A program made the translations under genes and the position numbers. This document shows, in pieces, positions 27,704 through 36,280 of a DNA stretch of 64,000 bases. The first letter of the stretch is position 1, and the number at the start of each line of letters is the position of its first letter. This DNA comes from Hydrogenimonas sp. (GTDB lineage Bacteria > Campylobacterota > Campylobacteria > Campylobacterales > Hydrogenimonadaceae): positions 248,001 to 312,000 of the forward strand of contig AP019005.1 in NCBI GenBank assembly GCA_003945285.1, written 5' to 3'. The notes beneath the pieces are model-generated. The model saw nothing but the letters and a program-made list of their open reading frames with translations, had not been told where the DNA came from and did not search any database.

Positions 27704-28724
27704 CAATCCGGCTCTCCACCCATAAAATCATATCTCTTATACCATCAGCCTTACTAACAGCCGGTTCCCAGCCTATCATGTTTTTTGCTTTGGAAATATC
27801 TGCAACAAAAACTTTCTGATCACTCTCCCTCGGTGGAAGCTTTATGTATTCTATCTTTATATCAAGCTCGCTTTCCAGAAAGCTGAAAAGTTCTAGTAGA
27901 GAAGAAGAGTTTTCTACTCCCCCACCGATATTGAAAGCCTCTCCTTTTATTGATTCAATTTTTCTTGAGGCTTTCAGGTATAAATCGACGCAATCACTTG
28001 CGTAAAGCAAATCTCTGACCTGTTTACCGTTGCCAGATATGGTAAAAGGCTCTTTTAGCTTCCCATGCTTGATTTCTACTGCTTTTTGAGTGAACCATCC
28101 GATCCATCCCTGGTCATATGTTGCAAACTGTCTTCCTCCGAACATGGATGAGTGTCTGAATACTACAGTATTTAAACCATATATCCTTGCAAAGTCAAGC
28201 ATATACTGGTCGGCGCTGCCTTTGGATGTACCGTATGGAGAGTGAAATTCCAGTGGAGTAGCTTCATCAAAACCATTAGGCTTCTCCAGGCATTTGTATC
28301 TGCTTTCAGTCTCTTCATACGTAAATTGCTCAAGATCGCCATAGACCTTGTTCGTAGATGAATAGATAACGGCTGCGTCCGGGCTGTAGAGGCGTACCGC
28401 GTTTAAAAGATTGAAACTTCCCAAGACATTGATCTCCATATCCATTCTTGGATTTTCTATAGATGATGTCATTGCAACTTGACCTGCCAGATGATATATC
28501 ACATCCGGTTTTGTATCTTTTATCATATTTTCGACATCATTTGTGTTTCTTATATCACCATGTATGAAACGAAAATCACCTTGAGACTTTAACCAGTCTA
28601 GGTTCTGATAGCTTCCAAATCTGTAAAGATTGTCAAACAGAATCAGCTCATTGCCTTCTTGCAGAATTTTACTTGCAATATTTGACCCCAAAAAACCGCA
28701 ACCGCCTGTTATTAAGTACTTCAT
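27696..28724 (-). CDS. NAD-dependent epimerase, CDP-paratose 2-epimerase (RfbE/Tyv)-like
   Basis: 342 residues, extended SDR. Dinucleotide motif TGGCGFLGSNIA, catalytic YGTSK (residues near 165) and the conserved HSSMFGGRQFATYDQGWIGWF block shared with CDP-paratose/tyvelose 2-epimerases. It would interconvert CDP-paratose and CDP-tyvelose, which fits the neighbouring rfbF/G/H genes. Directly follows rfbH (its ATG adjoins the rfbH stop). A related SDR function cannot be excluded. Confidence 0.8.
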   Translation of the reverse strand: MKYLITGGCGFLGSNIASKILQEGNELILFDNLYRFGSYQNLDWLKSQGDFRFIHGDIRNTNDVENMIKDTKPDVIYHLAGQVAMTSSIENPRMDMEINVLGSFNLLNAVRLYSPDAAVIYSSTNKVYGDLEQFTYEETESRYKCLEKPNGFDEATPLEFHSPYGTSKGSADQYMLDFARIYGLNTVVFRHSSMFGGRQFATYDQGWIGWFTQKAVEIKHGKLKEPFTISGNGKQVRDLLYASDCVDLYLKASRKIESIKGEAFNIGGGVENSSSLLELFSFLESELDIKIEYIKLPPRESDQKVFVADISKAKNMIGWEPAVSKADGIRDMILWVESRIDV

Positions 28725-30059
28725 TTATTTATCCTTGGCAAACTCTTTGATTTTTTCAATCATGTAACCTATTGCCTCCTTGCCCATTCCGGGATATAGC
28801 CCTACCCAGAAGCTATCGTTCATGATTTTGTCTGTTGCCTGCAACTCTCCGATAACTCTGTAATCTTTACCTTCAACCAACGAGTTGAAGAGAGGATGGC
28901 GTAAAATATTTCCAGCAAAAAGATTTCTTGTTTGAATATTGTTTTTTTCAAGGTATTCTGCTAAATCATTTCTAGAGAATCTTGTATTATCTTTTACCGT
29001 CATCAAAAAACCAAACCAGCTCGGATCTGAGTTTGGTGTTGCCTCCGGGAGAATTAGATAGTCGGAGAGGCACTCCAGCCCTTTTTTCAATATCTCGAAA
29101 TTCTCTTTACGCTTTTCTATGAACAAGGGAAGTTTTTCCAGTTGCGCCACGCCTACAGCAGCTTGCATATCGGAAACCTTGAGGTTGAATCCGAAGTGAC
29201 TGTAGACATACTTATGATCATACCCTTTAGGCAGACTTCCAAACTGCTTGGAAAAACGTGCGCCACATGTATTATCTACACCGCTTTCGCACCAGCAGTC
29301 TCTTCCCCAGTCTCTCATTGACAGGAGTATCTTTTTAAGCATCGGATTATCGGTGTAAACTGCTCCTCCTTCTCCCATGGTCATATGATGCGGAGGATAG
29401 AAACTGCTGGTTCCAATATCGCCCCATGTGCCTGTTGGTTTTCCTTCATATGTTGAGCCAAGCGCATCACAGTTATCTTCAATAAGCCACAAGCCATACT
29501 TGTCACAAAACTCTTTTACCGCTTTTATATTGAATGGGTTGCCAAGTGTATGTGCTATCATGACAGCTTTGGTTTTTGGACTTACAGCTTTTTCCAATTG
29601 TGTAACATCAATATTGAAATACTCCAATTCCATATCCACAAATACAGGAACCGCCCCATATTGTACTATGGGGGCAACTGTGGTTGGAAAGCCTGCAGCC
29701 ACGGTGATTACTTCATCCCCACGTTTTATCTGTCGGTCTTTCAGTAGCGGAGAAGTTAAAGCAAAAAAGGCAAGCAGGTTGGCTGATGATCCAGAGTTTA
29801 CCAAAAGAGCCCATTTGATATTTAGATAGTCTGCAAGTTTTTTTTCAAAAACTTTGGAGTATTCACCATATGTTAGCCAGAAGTCTAGTGAGCTGTCGAC
29901 AAGATATTGCATCTCCGTCGCATCGAAAACACGTCCTGCATAGTTTATACGGCTCTCTCCTTCTATGAACGGCCTCTTTTGAGCCGGTTTAAATACTACT
30001 TCATAGTATTCTTTAACCTTTTCTAAAATTTCCTGCTTAAGTCTATCTTTTTCATTCAT
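28725..30059 (-). CDS. rfbH: CDP-4-dehydro-6-deoxyglucose 3-dehydrase (RfbH/DdhC, E1)
   Basis: About 444 residues, DegT/DnrJ/EryC1 fold. The residue that normally binds PLP covalently is replaced by His in YPPHHMTMGEGG, the signature of E1 dehydrases that use PMP. The [2Fe-2S] ligands appear as CWCESGVDNTC with an upstream Cys in IEDNCDALG. The enzyme removes the C3 hydroxyl on the way to 3,6-dideoxyhexoses and needs a reductase (E3, DdhD/RfbI), not seen here. ATG chosen with AAGGG upstream; overlaps the preceding SDR stop. Confidence 0.93.
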   Translation of the reverse strand: MNEKDRLKQEILEKVKEYYEVVFKPAQKRPFIEGESRINYAGRVFDATEMQYLVDSSLDFWLTYGEYSKVFEKKLADYLNIKWALLVNSGSSANLLAFFALTSPLLKDRQIKRGDEVITVAAGFPTTVAPIVQYGAVPVFVDMELEYFNIDVTQLEKAVSPKTKAVMIAHTLGNPFNIKAVKEFCDKYGLWLIEDNCDALGSTYEGKPTGTWGDIGTSSFYPPHHMTMGEGGAVYTDNPMLKKILLSMRDWGRDCWCESGVDNTCGARFSKQFGSLPKGYDHKYVYSHFGFNLKVSDMQAAVGVAQLEKLPLFIEKRKENFEILKKGLECLSDYLILPEATPNSDPSWFGFLMTVKDNTRFSRNDLAEYLEKNNIQTRNLFAGNILRHPLFNSLVEGKDYRVIGELQATDKIMNDSFWVGLYPGMGKEAIGYMIEKIKEFAKDK

Positions 30060-30930
30060 GTTCAAGCCCTTCTATAGTTTTAGCTATTCCCTCTTCTATC
30101 GAGAAACGTGGCTTCCATCCAAGATTGAACAGAGGCTCTATATCTTCATTAATTTCCATAAACTCACCTTTTCTATACGGGATTGCTCCGAAGTTCAATT
30201 CGGAAGTTACTTCATACCTGTCTCGTAACTTGTTGTACAGGGTGGTTATAAACTCTTTTAATTCAACCTGTTTCCCGGTACCCACATCGAACTCTTTGAA
30301 AGATTCTTGAAAAGAACCCGATTTTTCCAAAACCGTCATATAAGCGTTCACGACATCATCGATATAGATGAAATCTCTTTTCTGCTTTCCTTCTGTAAGG
30401 CCAATTTTCCCTTTATTATTTAAAATCTGCTCCATCAGCCAAGTTACAAATTTTGTTTTATCATCTTTCGGTCCATACATATGCTCAATTTTAAAATTTA
30501 TAACTTTGATTTTGTCACTAAAAAACTTCAACCACTCTACAAACTGTTTTTTTGATAATGCATAATGATTTAAATATTTGTATGACAACGTATCTGTATT
30601 AAAAAAAGTATCTGTATTAAAAAATACTGCTGTCTCCAAAAGCTTCAATGAAAACATTAGATTTGTGTCAATTACTTCATAGATAGTCTCACCGCTTCTA
30701 CCATAGCTTGCAACAGTGTGAATGACACAATCTATTTTTTGCTCTTTAAAAGGGAGACTTATGTCTTCTAGGTCGATATTATAGGTTTTTACTTTGCCCA
30801 GAAGGTGCTCAATGCGCCAAGTGTCTGAAAAACTTCTTTTTAAAACTATAACATTATAGTTCTCTTCTACCAGTTTTTCCAAAAGGTGACTTCCCAAAAA
30901 GCCTGTTGCTCCGGTTAAAAGTATTGTCAT
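30052..30930 (-). CDS. SDR-family CDP-sugar reductase (abequose/paratose synthase-like)
   Basis: 292 residues. Rossmann motif TGATGFLGSHLLEKL, and catalytic YALSK near residue 130. The family (RfbJ/RfbS-like) reduces C4 of CDP-3,6-dideoxy-4-keto sugars. An 18-bp tandem duplication repeats FFNTDT just before the catalytic Tyr, next to where the active-site Ser/Thr sits. The ATG overlaps the rfbG stop (ATGA); a longer start at 30942 is less likely. Confidence 0.75.
   Translation of the reverse strand: MTILLTGATGFLGSHLLEKLVEENYNVIVLKRSFSDTWRIEHLLGKVKTYNIDLEDISLPFKEQKIDCVIHTVASYGRSGETIYEVIDTNLMFSLKLLETAVFFNTDTFFNTDTLSYKYLNHYALSKKQFVEWLKFFSDKIKVINFKIEHMYGPKDDKTKFVTWLMEQILNNKGKIGLTEGKQKRDFIYIDDVVNAYMTVLEKSGSFQESFKEFDVGTGKQVELKEFITTLYNKLRDRYEVTSELNFGAIPYRKGEFMEINEDIEPLFNLGWKPRFSIEEGIAKTIEGLEHE
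30591..30626. repeat. Tandem 18-bp in-frame duplication inside the SDR gene
   Basis: Two adjacent copies of TATCTGTATTAAAAAAAG, the second differing in its last bases. On the coding strand they encode FFNTDT twice. Length is a multiple of three, so the frame is kept. Confidence 0.85.
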
Positions 30931-32024
30931 GCAAGTGTCCATTCAATCTTTTTCGCTTTGGCGTCTGAAATAAATGCTTCCAAATCGAGTTGGGTAAGTA
31001 GAATGCCTTTTTCATAAAACTCTTTATACCAAGTGGTAGTCGTCTCAAATATCCTTTGGTTATCCCATACATTTTGCCATTTTAGTTTGGTATAAGCCTT
31101 CGAACAGTCCAACTTTAGAAGATTTGCTTCATGTGGATGATTGAAATCTGTATCAATAACATATTCAACTTTATCCCAATAAGTTTTTATATTTTTCACA
31201 ACCTCTTCAACTGTTATGGATCCAGCGTCTGCAGGACCGAAGTTCCAGCCTTCAGCAAACTCTTTTTGTCCTTCCAATAGCTTTTGTCCAATATGCAGGT
31301 ATCCGCTTAACGGTTCCAGAACATGCTGCCATGGCCTTGTTGCATTCGGATTTCGCAGTATCGTTTTTTCCCCTTTGCTTGCTGCCGTCATTATATCTGT
31401 GACAAGTCTATCCTGTGCCCAGTCTCCTCCGCCTATTACATTACCTGCTCTACATGAGGCAAGTAATGTATTGTGACTTTTTCCATAATCATCCAGATTG
31501 AAATAGGAGTTTCTATAGCTTGAAGTTAATATTTCGGCACACCCTTTGGAGGAGCTGTAGGGGTCATGTCCGCCCATGGGGTCATTTTCTCTATAGCCCC
31601 ATACCCATTCTCTATTGTCATATGCTTTATCGCTTGTAATATTTACGATGGCTTTAACTTGAGCCTTTCTGCACGCTTCGAATACTTTTAGTGTGCCAAT
31701 CACATTGGTTTCATATGTTTCAACAGGCTTTTCATATGATAATCTAACAAGAGGTTGGGCAGCCAAATGAAAAACTATTTCCGGCCTGTATTCTTGAAAT
31801 ACATCATCAAGCCTTCGTTGGTCTCTAATGTCACCAATTACAGAAATCATATTTAAGTCAAGGAGTGTAAAGTGGTTTGGATTCGAAGATGGTTCCAGAG
31901 AGTATCCGATAACATTGGCCCCCATTTGCTTCAGCCAGTAGACAAGCCAAGAACCTTTGAAACCGGTATGTCCTGTTACAAGTACTGTTCGGTTCCTGTA
32001 AACGCTGTTAAACAGGCTTGTCAT
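30927..32024 (-). CDS. rfbG: CDP-glucose 4,6-dehydratase (RfbG/DdhB)
   Basis: About 365 residues. Extended SDR with VTGHTGFKGSWLVYWLKQMG (the GHTGFKGxW form is specific to CDP-glucose dehydratases), catalytic YSSSKGCAEILTSSY and RPWQHVLEPLSGYL. It forms CDP-4-dehydro-6-deoxyglucose from the RfbF product. The start chosen is the ATG that overlaps the rfbF stop, seven bases after GGAAGG; another ATG two codons upstream is too near that site. Followed by the SDR reductase with ATGA overlap. Confidence 0.93.
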   Translation of the reverse strand: MTSLFNSVYRNRTVLVTGHTGFKGSWLVYWLKQMGANVIGYSLEPSSNPNHFTLLDLNMISVIGDIRDQRRLDDVFQEYRPEIVFHLAAQPLVRLSYEKPVETYETNVIGTLKVFEACRKAQVKAIVNITSDKAYDNREWVWGYRENDPMGGHDPYSSSKGCAEILTSSYRNSYFNLDDYGKSHNTLLASCRAGNVIGGGDWAQDRLVTDIMTAASKGEKTILRNPNATRPWQHVLEPLSGYLHIGQKLLEGQKEFAEGWNFGPADAGSITVEEVVKNIKTYWDKVEYVIDTDFNHPHEANLLKLDCSKAYTKLKWQNVWDNQRIFETTTTWYKEFYEKGILLTQLDLEAFISDAKAKKIEWTLA

Positions 32025-32797
32025 TGCCATACCTTCCAAGGTGCGTTGTTGTCCTCCCACATTTTTTGTAATTGCTGTTTGTCTCTTAGGGTATCCATAG
32101 GCTTCCAAAAGCCTTCATGTTTAAATGTGAATATCTCTCCATCTTTTGCGAGATTTTGCAGTGGCTCCTGTTCAAAGACTGTGGAGTCTCCATCTGTTAT
32201 ATAGTCAAATACTATTGGTTCGCAAACAAAAAAACCGGCATTGATCCAGCCTCCGTCCCCTTTTGGCTTTTCTAGAAAATTCACAACTTGACCTTTTTCT
32301 GTAATATCTAGTGCCCCAAAGCGACCTTCCGGTTGAACTGATGTCATTGTCATGGCTTTTTTATGAGACTTGTGAAAATCTACCAGTTTTTTTATGTTTA
32401 TGTCTGATACGCCATCACCATACGTTAGCATAAAAGTTTCATTTCCAATGAAGTTTTGGGCACGCTTTATGCGACCGCCGGTCATGGTATTTATACCTGT
32501 ATCCAAAAGAGTGATTTTCCACGGTTCACTTGAGCTGTTTAAAATCTCCATCTGACCTGTTGTTATATCTATGGTCACATCGCTTTGATGTAAAAAATAG
32601 TTTGCAAAATATTCTTTAATAAAGTACCCTTTATAACCCAGTAAAATTACAAAATCATTAAAGCCATAGTGTGAGTATATTTTCATAATGTGCCAGAGTA
32701 TTGGTTTGCTGCCAATTTCAACCATTGGCTTAGGACGAACATCGGTTTCTTCGCTAAGCCTTGTACCGTACCCACCGGCTAATAATAAAACCTTCAT
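32021..32797 (-). CDS. rfbF: Glucose-1-phosphate cytidylyltransferase (RfbF/DdhA)
   Basis: 258 residues. Nucleotidyltransferase signature LAGGYGTRLSEETDVRPKPM, then the family-specific DTGINTMTGGRIKRA and TYGDGVSDINI. It makes CDP-glucose, the entry to CDP-3,6-dideoxyhexoses. First gene of the rfbF-rfbG-SDR-rfbH-epimerase run. AAAGGAG precedes the ATG. The gene order matches the ddhA-ddhB-ddhC order of Salmonella and Yersinia, with the SDR inserted before rfbH. Confidence 0.95.
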   Translation of the reverse strand: MKVLLLAGGYGTRLSEETDVRPKPMVEIGSKPILWHIMKIYSHYGFNDFVILLGYKGYFIKEYFANYFLHQSDVTIDITTGQMEILNSSSEPWKITLLDTGINTMTGGRIKRAQNFIGNETFMLTYGDGVSDINIKKLVDFHKSHKKAMTMTSVQPEGRFGALDITEKGQVVNFLEKPKGDGGWINAGFFVCEPIVFDYITDGDSTVFEQEPLQNLAKDGEIFTFKHEGFWKPMDTLRDKQQLQKMWEDNNAPWKVWQ

Positions 32798-33153
32798 TAA
32801 TTTTACTCTCCTTTTTCAAGAATTTTTCGTAGGTCAAGGCTAGTTCAGGAGTTATTTCATAGAAAATTTCAACAACTTTTTTAATAATCTTCAATACTGT
32901 AATTGAGCCTAAACTCACACTCTACAAGAGGTAAGTCATGAACTCCTCCGAACTTTACCAATCGCATTTTAACATAGCTATATAAAGATTCTATTCAGAT
33001 AAAACCTGCCTCAATAGACTGAAAATAGTTTCATAATAACTCTATGAACTTCTTCTCTGAAATAAAGAAGCTGTAGACATACTTGTTTTTCATCGGCATA
33101 ATGGTACTTTCTTGATACTTTATACCTTGTTAAGCTGTCTTGAGGTAGAACCT
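32798..33153. other. 356-bp gap between pseI and rfbF with decayed-looking ORF fragments
   Basis: AT-rich. On the minus strand three short peptide-like stretches can be read, none with a full gene structure: one starting within the pseI end (VLPQDSLTRYKVSRKYHYAD onward, ending in a stop near 33025), a 28-codon one starting MRLVKFGGVHDLP (ATG near 32965) and, shifted one frame, VVEIFYEITPELALTYEKFL running into rfbF. They may be the remains of a lost island gene. Possible -10 boxes (TAAAAT at 32966-32971) could serve rfbF. Confidence 0.35.
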
Positions 33154-34194
33154 TTATTGTATGATGTCACTCCATTTTAATGCCGTTCCTAACTTTAGAT
33201 GCCTTTTAGCGCGTCGTTTTAGGACCAAGTTTAGATATTTCGGATGCAAACCATACCCTGGCCTTACCGAACGCACATTTTTTTCAGTTATGATATCTCC
33301 TGCTTTTATATCTTCCGCCACGTATAGACTTCTGGCGAACTGCCTGCTTTTTCTTTTTTTCTCGGTCATGGAGTAGTCCACTCTCCCGAGCATCTTTTCC
33401 GTGTCTCTGACCGCTTTGACCATCTGTGCGAACTCATCCTTGTCCAGCGAAAACTCCGCATCGGGGCCGCCGATGCTTTTGTCTAGAATGAAATGCTTCT
33501 CTATGACTTTGGCGCCCAGTGTAACCGCCGCTACCGGGGCGGTAATGCCCAGCGTATGGTCTGAAAAGCCTGCGATAACCCCAAAGGTTTCCGCTAAGTT
33601 CGGAATCGTCTTCAGGTTTGCCTCTTCAAGCGGCGCCGGGTAGGCGCTGGTGCATTTGAGCAGAACGATATCGTTGTTTCCTTCGCTTCGGCAGATATCG
33701 ACCGCATCCTGGATCTCTCCTATGGTCGCTATACCTGTGGAGATGATCATCGGCCGTCCTTTGGATGCGGCATAGCGGATCAGCTCGTAGTCGGTGATCT
33801 CGAACGAAGCGATCTTGTATGCGCTTGGGTTGAACCGCTCCAAAAAATCTACTGCACTTTTGTCGAATGGCGAAGAGAAAATGTCTATGCCGATCTCTCT
33901 GGCATAGGTGAAGAGCTCTTCGTGCCACTCCCACGGAAGATATGCCTCTTTGTAGAGATCGTAGAGTTTTTTACCGTCCCAAAGAGTTCCGCCTTCGATG
34001 ATGAAATCTTCTTTGTCGCTGTCAAGAGTCAGGGTGTCTGCAGTGTAGGTCTGCAGTTTGACAGCATCTGCTCCAGCCTCTTTTGCGGCTTTTATACTCT
34101 CTTTGGCAATCTCTATTTTACCTCCATGGTTGGCACTTAGCTCCGCTATGATGAATGTTCTATCGCTTTTTAGGGCGAAGTTACCTATTTTCAT
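33154..34194 (-). CDS. pseI: Pseudaminic acid synthase (PseI, NeuB family)
   Basis: 346 residues. TIM-barrel NeuB domain with FIIAELSANHGG, DAVKLQTYTADTLTLD and IFSSPFDKSAVDFLE, and a C-terminal SAF (antifreeze-like) domain near 285-346 (ARSLYVAEDIKAGDII). It condenses 6-deoxy-AltdiNAc with PEP to give pseudaminic acid. The ELSANHGG form is typical of PseI rather than sialic acid synthases. Overlaps the pseGH stop by four bases. Confidence 0.93.
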   Translation of the reverse strand: MKIGNFALKSDRTFIIAELSANHGGKIEIAKESIKAAKEAGADAVKLQTYTADTLTLDSDKEDFIIEGGTLWDGKKLYDLYKEAYLPWEWHEELFTYAREIGIDIFSSPFDKSAVDFLERFNPSAYKIASFEITDYELIRYAASKGRPMIISTGIATIGEIQDAVDICRSEGNNDIVLLKCTSAYPAPLEEANLKTIPNLAETFGVIAGFSDHTLGITAPVAAVTLGAKVIEKHFILDKSIGGPDAEFSLDKDEFAQMVKAVRDTEKMLGRVDYSMTEKKRKSRQFARSLYVAEDIKAGDIITEKNVRSVRPGYGLHPKYLNLVLKRRAKRHLKLGTALKWSDIIQ

Positions 34195-35582
34195 TTTTTC
34201 CGCTCCATTGTCAGCAGTCCCCGGTTGTCTGCTTTTATGGTTTCTGTTGGTTTGAAACCAAACCGCTTATAAAGGTTTATGGCTTTTTCATTCTTCTTGT
34301 AAACTTCGGCAAATAGAGTTTCCAATCCTAAAAAACCGTACCCGAACTCTAAAATTTTTTGCATCAGCAATCTTCCCATGCCATACGTGGAAGGGTTTGC
34401 ATAGAGGCCGATGTGGGCACTTCTTTCACTTTTGTCTATCTGTGTAAAATCGATTACGCCGATGGGTCTTTCATCTAGGTTTACAAGAAAATATACTCTA
34501 TCCTCTCGTTTTTGAAGGGAGTCTATGAATGCGAGGTGGTCGGCAGGGGCAATCGGCTCTTTGTTGAGCATCCATTGTCGGACTTTGGGGTTGTTTCTCC
34601 ATTCCAGTAAATCCAGTTTCTGTTTTTTTGTAAGTTGCGTAAAATTCACTAGTTCAGTCTGTAGAAAATCTACCATGTTTTTAAGTTCGATTTTAAGACC
34701 TTCCTCATCGAATTTTTCCAGCAGAGCTTCTCCTCTCTCTTTGAGATATGAACACATTTCATTCTGGTTGTCAGCGGTTTTTATCGCTATGAAAGGCAGT
34801 TGCATAAATATAACTTCGTTAACTGTCACGCTTGGTGAGACAACCGCAAAATCCGATTCAGACATAAGAGTTGCAATCTCGCTCGTTTCAATATGCAAAG
34901 TAACGTGCTCATGGGCTCTTGCATAAGATTTCAACTCTTCCAGGTTTTTATTTGCTCTTGTTGTTACGATGTGGGCATGAATATCTGTCTGCTCTTTGAC
35001 GGCATCCAGTATAGGTATATTCAGATTCGAAGTATCCGCTCCCCCCATCGCTATGAAAACCTTCAGTTTTGGATGGCGGAGTGGATGGGTTGCACGACAG
35101 GTTTTTTTCTTTTTTGCTTCGATAAACTCCTCTCTCAAAAGTGTAAACTTCGATCCGCAGCGTAGTTCGCAGGTAGCTGGTACCAGTTCTTTGTATCGGG
35201 ATGGGTCGGCATAGACGTTGTGGTTTAGCAAAATATCGCAATGGTGTTTTTCATAGGTATCGTCAAGCACAAAGATTGTTGCTCCCGTAGCCTCCTTGAC
35301 CCGCTGCTCGTCCCTGTGGCCTATGCCGTAATGGTCGAAGACTACCGTCTCCGGGTTCAGCGGGCGGATGGTTTCGATGAATTCTTCGATGCCGTCGCTA
35401 TGCAGTAGAATCTTTTCATAACCGGCCTCATCTATCTTGTGGTTGATGTTTCCCGGCAGGTTGCGCACGGCAAAAATTACTTCGGAGTCGCAGAAGTCAC
35501 GTTTTGCCAGTACAAGGTCGCGCATGATGTGACCTGTTCCTATGGTCGATGAGCTGTCGGCACGGACAACCACACGCTTCAC
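34191..35582 (-). CDS. PseG-PseH fusion: UDP-sugar hydrolase plus N-acetyltransferase
   Basis: 463 residues combining two pathway enzymes. Residues 1 to about 305 match PseG (RADSSSTIGTGHIMRDLVLA, VVFDHYGIGHRDEQ, FIAMGGADTSN, VSPSVTVNE), which removes UDP from UDP-6-deoxy-AltdiNAc. From about residue 315 a GNAT domain of PseH type follows (LTKKQKLDLLEWRNNPKVRQ, GVIDFTQIDKSERSAHIGLY, NLYKRFGFKPTE), which N-acetylates the C4 amine. In Campylobacter and Helicobacter these are usually separate genes. It overlaps pseF by four bases. Confidence 0.92.
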   Translation of the reverse strand: MKRVVVRADSSSTIGTGHIMRDLVLAKRDFCDSEVIFAVRNLPGNINHKIDEAGYEKILLHSDGIEEFIETIRPLNPETVVFDHYGIGHRDEQRVKEATGATIFVLDDTYEKHHCDILLNHNVYADPSRYKELVPATCELRCGSKFTLLREEFIEAKKKKTCRATHPLRHPKLKVFIAMGGADTSNLNIPILDAVKEQTDIHAHIVTTRANKNLEELKSYARAHEHVTLHIETSEIATLMSESDFAVVSPSVTVNEVIFMQLPFIAIKTADNQNEMCSYLKERGEALLEKFDEEGLKIELKNMVDFLQTELVNFTQLTKKQKLDLLEWRNNPKVRQWMLNKEPIAPADHLAFIDSLQKREDRVYFLVNLDERPIGVIDFTQIDKSERSAHIGLYANPSTYGMGRLLMQKILEFGYGFLGLETLFAEVYKKNEKAINLYKRFGFKPTETIKADNRGLLTMERKK

Positions 35583-36280
35583 TTTTTAGACCCTTTGATC
35601 ACTTCATACATCAACTCCGCCCGCTCCCAGTCTTCGAGCGTATCTATATCCTGCACCATGTAGCGCGGCAGGATGACGGGGATGGCGTAATGTGCGAAAC
35701 GAAAGGGCGGTTTCCCCTCTTTTCGTATCTCCCAGTAGAACTGTCCTGCATCCTGATATGCCTCCTCGAGGTCCTGGCTTCTGGTATCGAAGTGTTCAGG
35801 CCAGAACATTTCGCATTTTCCATCTTTGGTCAGCCTGAAAGTACGTTGAATCGGGAAGGGCATGGAGGTTGCCGAAAAGGCATACCATGCATCTTCAGAG
35901 TTTTTCAAAGCTTCCAGCCCTTCGATCAAATACTCTGGTCGAAGCAAAGGGGCTGTGGCATAGATCGTACAGGCGAAGGAGATCTTCTCGCCTGTCTCTT
36001 CGAGTTTACGGTAGGAGTACTCCACGGCCTCTGCCGCCGTGGTATGGTCGTCGGCATAGTCCGGGTCGCGGAGAAAGGGGACTTCCGCCCCGTAGTCTCT
36101 TGCGATCTCGGCGATCTCTTTGTCATCGGTGCTGACGATTATCCGGTCGAAAAGCCCTGTCTGCCTGGCTGTTTCGATCGAATAGGCGATCAGCGGTTTA
36201 CCGTGAAATAGTTTTATGTTCTTGCCTGGAATACGCTTACTTCCGCCCCGTGCAGGAATCAGTGCAATTGTTTTACCCAC
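35579..36280 (-). CDS. pseF: Pseudaminic acid cytidylyltransferase (PseF)
   Basis: 233 residues from a GTG seven bases after AGGAG. Nucleotidyltransferase motif ALIPARGGSKRIPGKNIK, followed by ETARQTGLFDRIIVSTDD and CTIYATAPLLRPEYL. It activates pseudaminic acid to CMP-Pse. The open frame extends upstream into pseC, but similarity to CMP-sugar synthetases starts at this GTG, which overlaps the pseC end by eight bases. Confidence 0.93.
   Translation of the reverse strand: MGKTIALIPARGGSKRIPGKNIKLFHGKPLIAYSIETARQTGLFDRIIVSTDDKEIAEIARDYGAEVPFLRDPDYADDHTTAAEAVEYSYRKLEETGEKISFACTIYATAPLLRPEYLIEGLEALKNSEDAWYAFSATSMPFPIQRTFRLTKDGKCEMFWPEHFDTRSQDLEEAYQDAGQFYWEIRKEGKPPFRFAHYAIPVILPRYMVQDIDTLEDWERAELMYEVIKGSKK

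Noticed and set aside
33154-34194. Sialic acid (NeuB) or legionaminic acid synthase
   Set aside because: ELSANHGG and the neighbouring complete pseB/C/F/G/H set indicate pseudaminic acid synthase.
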